Shown here piece after piece: positions 6,791 to 9,153 of a stretch of 9,153 nucleotides of DNA. The first letter of the stretch is position 1. Each line of letters opens with the position of its first letter. Source of the DNA: Microcaldota archaeon (lineage in GTDB: Archaea > Micrarchaeota > Micrarchaeia > Micrarchaeales > Micrarchaeaceae); NCBI GenBank assembly GCA_030039935.1, contig JASHUQ010000066.1, positions 1 to 9,153 of the forward strand. Reading direction: 5' to 3'. A program made the position numbers and the translations under genes. A model generated the notes under the pieces. It was not told the origin of the DNA. It searched no databases and worked only from the letters and a program-made list of their open reading frames with translations.

Positions 6791-7687
6791 TTAGCTGGCT
6801 GAATTGGTCATTCTGTCTGATTCTTCTGACTCTATTACAACAGGAATCTGTGTTCCTAAATTATTGCTAAATGCCGCCTGTTTATCTCTTTTTATATGCG
6901 CCGCAAGTAAAACTTCCCTTTCTGCTGCTGTAATGTCAGATCTTATAATGCGCAATAGATCCTCAGAATGTGACTCTTCAAGTTTTGCAGGATATTTTTC
7001 CCCGAGAGCCCTTGCCCTTCCCTGCAACTCATATCTAAATTCCCTTGGGAACGAACCATCATTGACAATATCTTCTATAAAAGTAAATTCCGTTTTTACA
7101 GAACAAGCTACCAATCTGTTTAAAGATAAATTCACTCCTTCAGAATGCCTTTTCTCCGCAATAATACTTTTTATTCTCTCTCTTTCATCTGCCTCAATTG
7201 CAAGCAAGATCCTCACGATAGCAATTCTAAAGTCTATTGGATTGCTTTTATCACTTGCCATAGTTCCAAGTTTAAACTTGTTGAAGCTCAGGCTATCCGA
7301 TACCCCTTCTGCAAGCTGGAACCTAGACCAATAGTCAATCCTCACATCTGCCGACAGCTTTCTCATCTCATCTATATCTATCATGGCTGTATCATGTCTA
7401 TCCCGTAAATATCGCATGTAGTCTTTTAATGGGATCAAAGCGCCTTTTGCATAGTCTGTTAACTCTCGCTCAAGCGACTCTATTATATTTGGAACATCAT
7501 CCAAAAGCCTATTCCTGTGCTCTTCCAGCAACGCCCTTTGCTGTTCTGTCACAACCGGTTCATTTAGAAAATCCTCTATGGCAAGTATGTTAGTTATAAC
7601 AATGTCTAATTTTCTTCTTGCATTATACGCCGAAACAAGGTCAAGTGCCTTCTTCACCTGTCCTGCAGTCAATTCTACTCTAACCAT
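6791..7687 (-). CDS. Hypothetical helical protein, possibly HEAT-like
   Basis: A 298-residue protein that I do not recognise. It is predicted almost entirely alpha-helical and soluble, with no signal peptide, no membrane helix and a single cysteine (C195). Residues 48-115 are strongly charged and could form coiled coils. Two segments look related: SDKSNPIDFRIAIVRILLAI (145-164) and NDGSFPREFRYELQGRARAL (209-228), both following the pattern D-x-S-x-P-x-x-F-R with a helix rich in Ala/Leu. A weaker third copy begins SDITAAEREVLLAA (250-263). This resembles HEAT-type helical repeats, but the evidence is thin. Its codons look less uniform than those of the neighbours, using CGA and CGG for Arg and TTA for Leu as well as AGA/AGG; I judged this by eye only. 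ATG 7687 sits close behind a TATA box, so the gene appears to be transcribed alone. It may be lineage-specific. Confidence 0.75.
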   Translation of the reverse strand: MVRVELTAGQVKKALDLVSAYNARRKLDIVITNILAIEDFLNEPVVTEQQRALLEEHRNRLLDDVPNIIESLERELTDYAKGALIPLKDYMRYLRDRHDTAMIDIDEMRKLSADVRIDYWSRFQLAEGVSDSLSFNKFKLGTMASDKSNPIDFRIAIVRILLAIEADERERIKSIIAEKRHSEGVNLSLNRLVACSVKTEFTFIEDIVNDGSFPREFRYELQGRARALGEKYPAKLEESHSEDLLRIIRSDITAAEREVLLAAHIKRDKQAAFSNNLGTQIPVVIESEESDRMTNSAS

Positions 7688-7716
7688 ATAAGCACAAAAC
7701 TAGTCTGCCCGGCTAG

Positions 7717-7734
7717 ATATATATAATTTTCTTA
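7717..7734 (-). promoter_or_regulatory. Archaeal BRE/TATA promoter of the 6791-7687 gene
   Basis: On the minus strand TAAGAAAA (7734-7727), a purine-rich BRE-like element, precedes TTATATATAT (7726-7717), a good archaeal TATA box. The expected start of transcription is near 7696, giving a leader of about 8 bases to ATG 7687. This is too short for a normal ribosome binding site, so translation would be essentially leaderless. Confidence 0.68.
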
Positions 7735-7741
7735 TTGCATC

Positions 7742-7750
7742 AAGAAAAAA
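7742..7750 (-). terminator. Poly-T terminator after nop5
   Basis: The minus strand reads TTTTTTCTT five bases beyond the nop5 stop codon (TGA, 7758-7756). Archaeal RNA polymerase terminates at such T tracts without needing a hairpin, and none is visible here. It lies just ahead of the next gene's TATA box, so it would separate the two transcripts. Confidence 0.55.
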
Positions 7751-7755
7751 CGCAA

Positions 7756-8787
7756 TCATCTTCTTCCATACTTGCCCTTTTTGAACTCATGCCTCTTTCC
7801 TTTGTATTTTTGGAAACCTCTATCTGCTGCGCCTTCTCTCCTTCCAAAGCTTTGTCTCCTGAATTCCTCTCTTTTGAACTCCTTCTTTTCCCTTATCGGG
7901 CTTTCCTTTATTCTTTTTATGTTCTCTTCAAGAGTTTTCTTCAGTTTCTCAGCTATGAACTTCTTCGAGAAGTAGTCGGCCTTTAATGCAATGCATATCT
8001 TTGTTGCATATGTTCTAGCTATTCTTCCTCTGTATTCCCTCTGTGCGGTGCTCACCTCTGGAAGCTTGAAGAGTATTCCATACTTAGGAGGACGTGAGCC
8101 AAACTTTATGTGCTTGAACAAGGCCTTCTCGGCCCCGAGAAGCTGCACAGTCCCAGCAGGCATTGTTGCCAGCCTTTCCATAGATCCGGCCTTGCTCAGA
8201 AGTTCAGCAGCAATCATATGATCTGTAAGAAATGTTGTGTTAGGCATAATCCTCTTTGCTGCCTCTTTTATGTACAAGTCTATTTCATCTAGAGATTCTG
8301 CCATGAAGAGGCCAAGCCTTGCGAACCTCACTATTGCCTTTGATTCGCTGGAATCCATCTTCCTTCCTATTGTTGACTGTGCTCTCTTGTAGATCTGGTC
8401 TGCCTTTTCCTTGTCCTCTATCACCTCTTCTATGCCTTTCTTGTCTAAATTGTTTGAGTTAAGTGCCATCACAAGCTTTGCAAGTGTATTAGGATTAGCA
8501 ATCTTTATTTCAGGAAAATATATCCCGTACCATTCGCTAAGGCGTTCGAATATCATGTTGTATGATCTTGATGTCTCGATGTGCGCGTTCACGGCCTGCA
8601 TGAGCGCATATTCCTCGCTCTTGTAAGCCTCGCTTATGCCCTCCTTTGCAGCCTTGAGCATCTTTTCTCTCAGTTCCTCGAAATCTCTCTTTGGCAAACT
8701 AACACCACAGCAATAACCTTCTTTATGCAAAGTATAAATATGGTGTGCATTGCCAGAAACTATTGCAGATTCATCAAAAAATAGCAT
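7756..8787 (-). CDS. nop5: Nop5/Nop56/58-family box C/D RNP core protein
   Basis: Scaffold protein of the archaeal box C/D ribonucleoprotein, which bridges L7Ae bound to the guide RNA and the methyltransferase fibrillarin to direct 2'-O-methylation of rRNA. Residues 1 to about 95 are a short N-terminal domain ending in the family's SEWYGIYFPEI (84-94). A coiled-coil region follows (about 100-180). The Nop RNA-binding domain (about 180-285) contains AGSMERLATMPAGTVQLLGA (200-219), the GAEKALFKH signature (218-226), SRPPKYGI (231-238) and RGRIARTYATK (253-263). The last 45 residues are basic and low-complexity, with repeated EF(K/R)(K/R) units. At 343 residues it is somewhat shorter than typical archaeal homologues, mainly at the N terminus. 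In many archaea fibrillarin is adjacent, but it is not in this window. ATG 8787 is about 25 bases from a TATA element, giving a leaderless message. Confidence 0.93.
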   Translation of the reverse strand: MLFFDESAIVSGNAHHIYTLHKEGYCCGVSLPKRDFEELREKMLKAAKEGISEAYKSEEYALMQAVNAHIETSRSYNMIFERLSEWYGIYFPEIKIANPNTLAKLVMALNSNNLDKKGIEEVIEDKEKADQIYKRAQSTIGRKMDSSESKAIVRFARLGLFMAESLDEIDLYIKEAAKRIMPNTTFLTDHMIAAELLSKAGSMERLATMPAGTVQLLGAEKALFKHIKFGSRPPKYGILFKLPEVSTAQREYRGRIARTYATKICIALKADYFSKKFIAEKLKKTLEENIKRIKESPIREKKEFKREEFRRQSFGRREGAADRGFQKYKGKRHEFKKGKYGRR

Positions 8788-8801
8788 TCTTGCAGGGGAA
8801 A

Positions 8802-8826
8802 CGAAAGCTATAAAAATGTTTTATGT
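8802..8826. promoter_or_regulatory. Divergent BRE/TATA region between nop5 and the right-edge gene
   Basis: On the plus strand CGAAAG (8802-8807) and CTATAAAAA (8808-8816) form a strong BRE/TATA match, predicting transcription from about 8838 and a leader of about 30 bases to ATG 8868. On the minus strand the same A/T core reads TTTTTATAG, and a second candidate ACATAAAAC-like element lies nearby. A box centred near 8812 would start nop5 transcription almost exactly at its ATG (8787). One element may therefore serve both genes, or two boxes may overlap. Confidence 0.55.
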
Positions 8827-8856
8827 ATTGAGTTTTTAGCCGAATTTTTGGCGACT

Positions 8857-8861
8857 GGTGA
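8857..8861 (+). promoter_or_regulatory. Shine-Dalgarno site of the right-edge gene
   Basis: GGTGA, complementary to the 3' end of archaeal 16S rRNA, ends 6 bases before ATG 8868. It supports this ATG over the GTG that follows immediately at 8871. It is the clearest correctly placed ribosome binding site in the window, and it belongs to the one gene predicted to have a real 5' leader. Confidence 0.6.
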
Positions 8862-8867
8862 AACATT

Positions 8868-9153
8868 ATGGTGCAGGTAGTGATAGAAGAGACTGGTACT
8901 ATTCCTAGAGACATGGAACCTGGTGAGATTCCAAGATTCTATCCTGAACTCAGAAGCAAAACCATACATGGCATATCGAGCACAGAGGAAATACGCGATA
9001 TGATGGATGTCTTCGACGATGCAGAATCGAAAAGATTGCTGGAAGGCTACATAGAAATGCGGGAAGAAAAGGAAAGGCAAGAAAAAGAGCTAAGAGAGCA
9101 GAAAGCGCAAAACCCACAAGTAAAAATAAGGTACATGCCTCCAGAACAGCTTG
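8868..9153 (+). CDS. N-terminal part of an unrecognised, charged protein (3' end outside window)
   Basis: An open frame starts at ATG 8868 and runs without a stop to the window edge, giving 95 residues. It is preceded by a BRE/TATA element and a well-spaced GGTGA, so it is very likely a real gene. The first 30 residues are acidic with a proline-rich stretch (EPGEIPRFYPEL, 17-28). Residues 39-59 look helical (STEEIRDMMDVFDDAE), and residues 60-80 are a highly charged Glu/Lys/Arg helix, probably a coiled coil (EMREEKERQEKELREQ). There is no signal peptide, membrane helix or cysteine. No family is recognised from this part. It is divergent from nop5 and may share a promoter element with it. Confidence 0.75.
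   Translation, partial: MVQVVIEETGTIPRDMEPGEIPRFYPELRSKTIHGISSTEEIRDMMDVFDDAESKRLLEGYIEMREEKERQEKELREQKAQNPQVKIRYMPPEQL

Noticed and set aside
6804..7334. Plus-strand open frame of 176 codons opposite the helical protein
   Set aside because: There is no promoter or ribosome binding site, the composition is Ser/Leu-rich, and the minus-strand frame has a TATA box at the right distance. Since both proteins are unrecognised, some doubt remains.
1..9153. CRISPR arrays, insertion sequences, tRNA or rRNA genes
   Set aside because: No regularly spaced repeats, terminal inverted repeats, transposase motifs or cloverleaf sequences were seen on either strand.

Overview
The window is archaeal and dense with genes; no gene-free stretch exceeds about 100 bases. 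Three things indicate Archaea. First, the phenylalanyl-tRNA synthetase subunits are of the archaeal/eukaryotic type: the alpha subunit has N-terminal winged-helix domains and the beta subunit is short. Second, there is a Nop5 (Nop56/58) box C/D RNP protein. Third, promoter-like BRE/TATA elements lie about 25-40 bases ahead of start codons, giving leaderless or short-leader transcripts. The radical SAM protein resembles tetraether lipid synthase (Tes), which is also archaeal. Tight packing, several unrecognised proteins and divergent lengths would suit a small-genome DPANN-type archaeon (Micrarchaeota-like), but that lineage guess is only an inference.

Layout. Bases 1-3884 (+ strand) look like one operon: the 3' end of a C-terminally membrane-anchored surface protein, pheS (overlapping it by 1 base), pheT (7 bases later), and a small four-helix membrane protein coupled to pheT by an ATGA overlap. 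It converges, with only 2 bases between stop codons, on a minus-strand operon (6692-3887). That operon encodes the Tes-like radical SAM protein and a 236-residue partner with an HMA-like, cysteine-free ferredoxin-fold domain. Upstream on the minus strand are an unrecognised helical protein (7687-6791) with its own promoter and a nop5 gene (8787-7756) ending at a poly-T terminator. At the right edge a plus-strand gene (from 8868, cut by the window) diverges from nop5 across an 80-base intergenic region that holds a TATA element probably used in both directions.

How the genes work together. pheS and pheT encode the two subunits of the enzyme that charges tRNA-Phe. Nop5 is the scaffold of the 2'-O-methylation guide RNP, and its usual neighbour fibrillarin is not in the window. 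The Tes-like protein would join archaeal lipid tails into membrane-spanning tetraethers. It is longer than the usual members of its family and ends in a Gly/Cys tail with eight cysteines as four CxC pairs. It is co-transcribed with a cysteine-free HMA-fold protein. This lipid-synthase pair is the most interesting item in the window.
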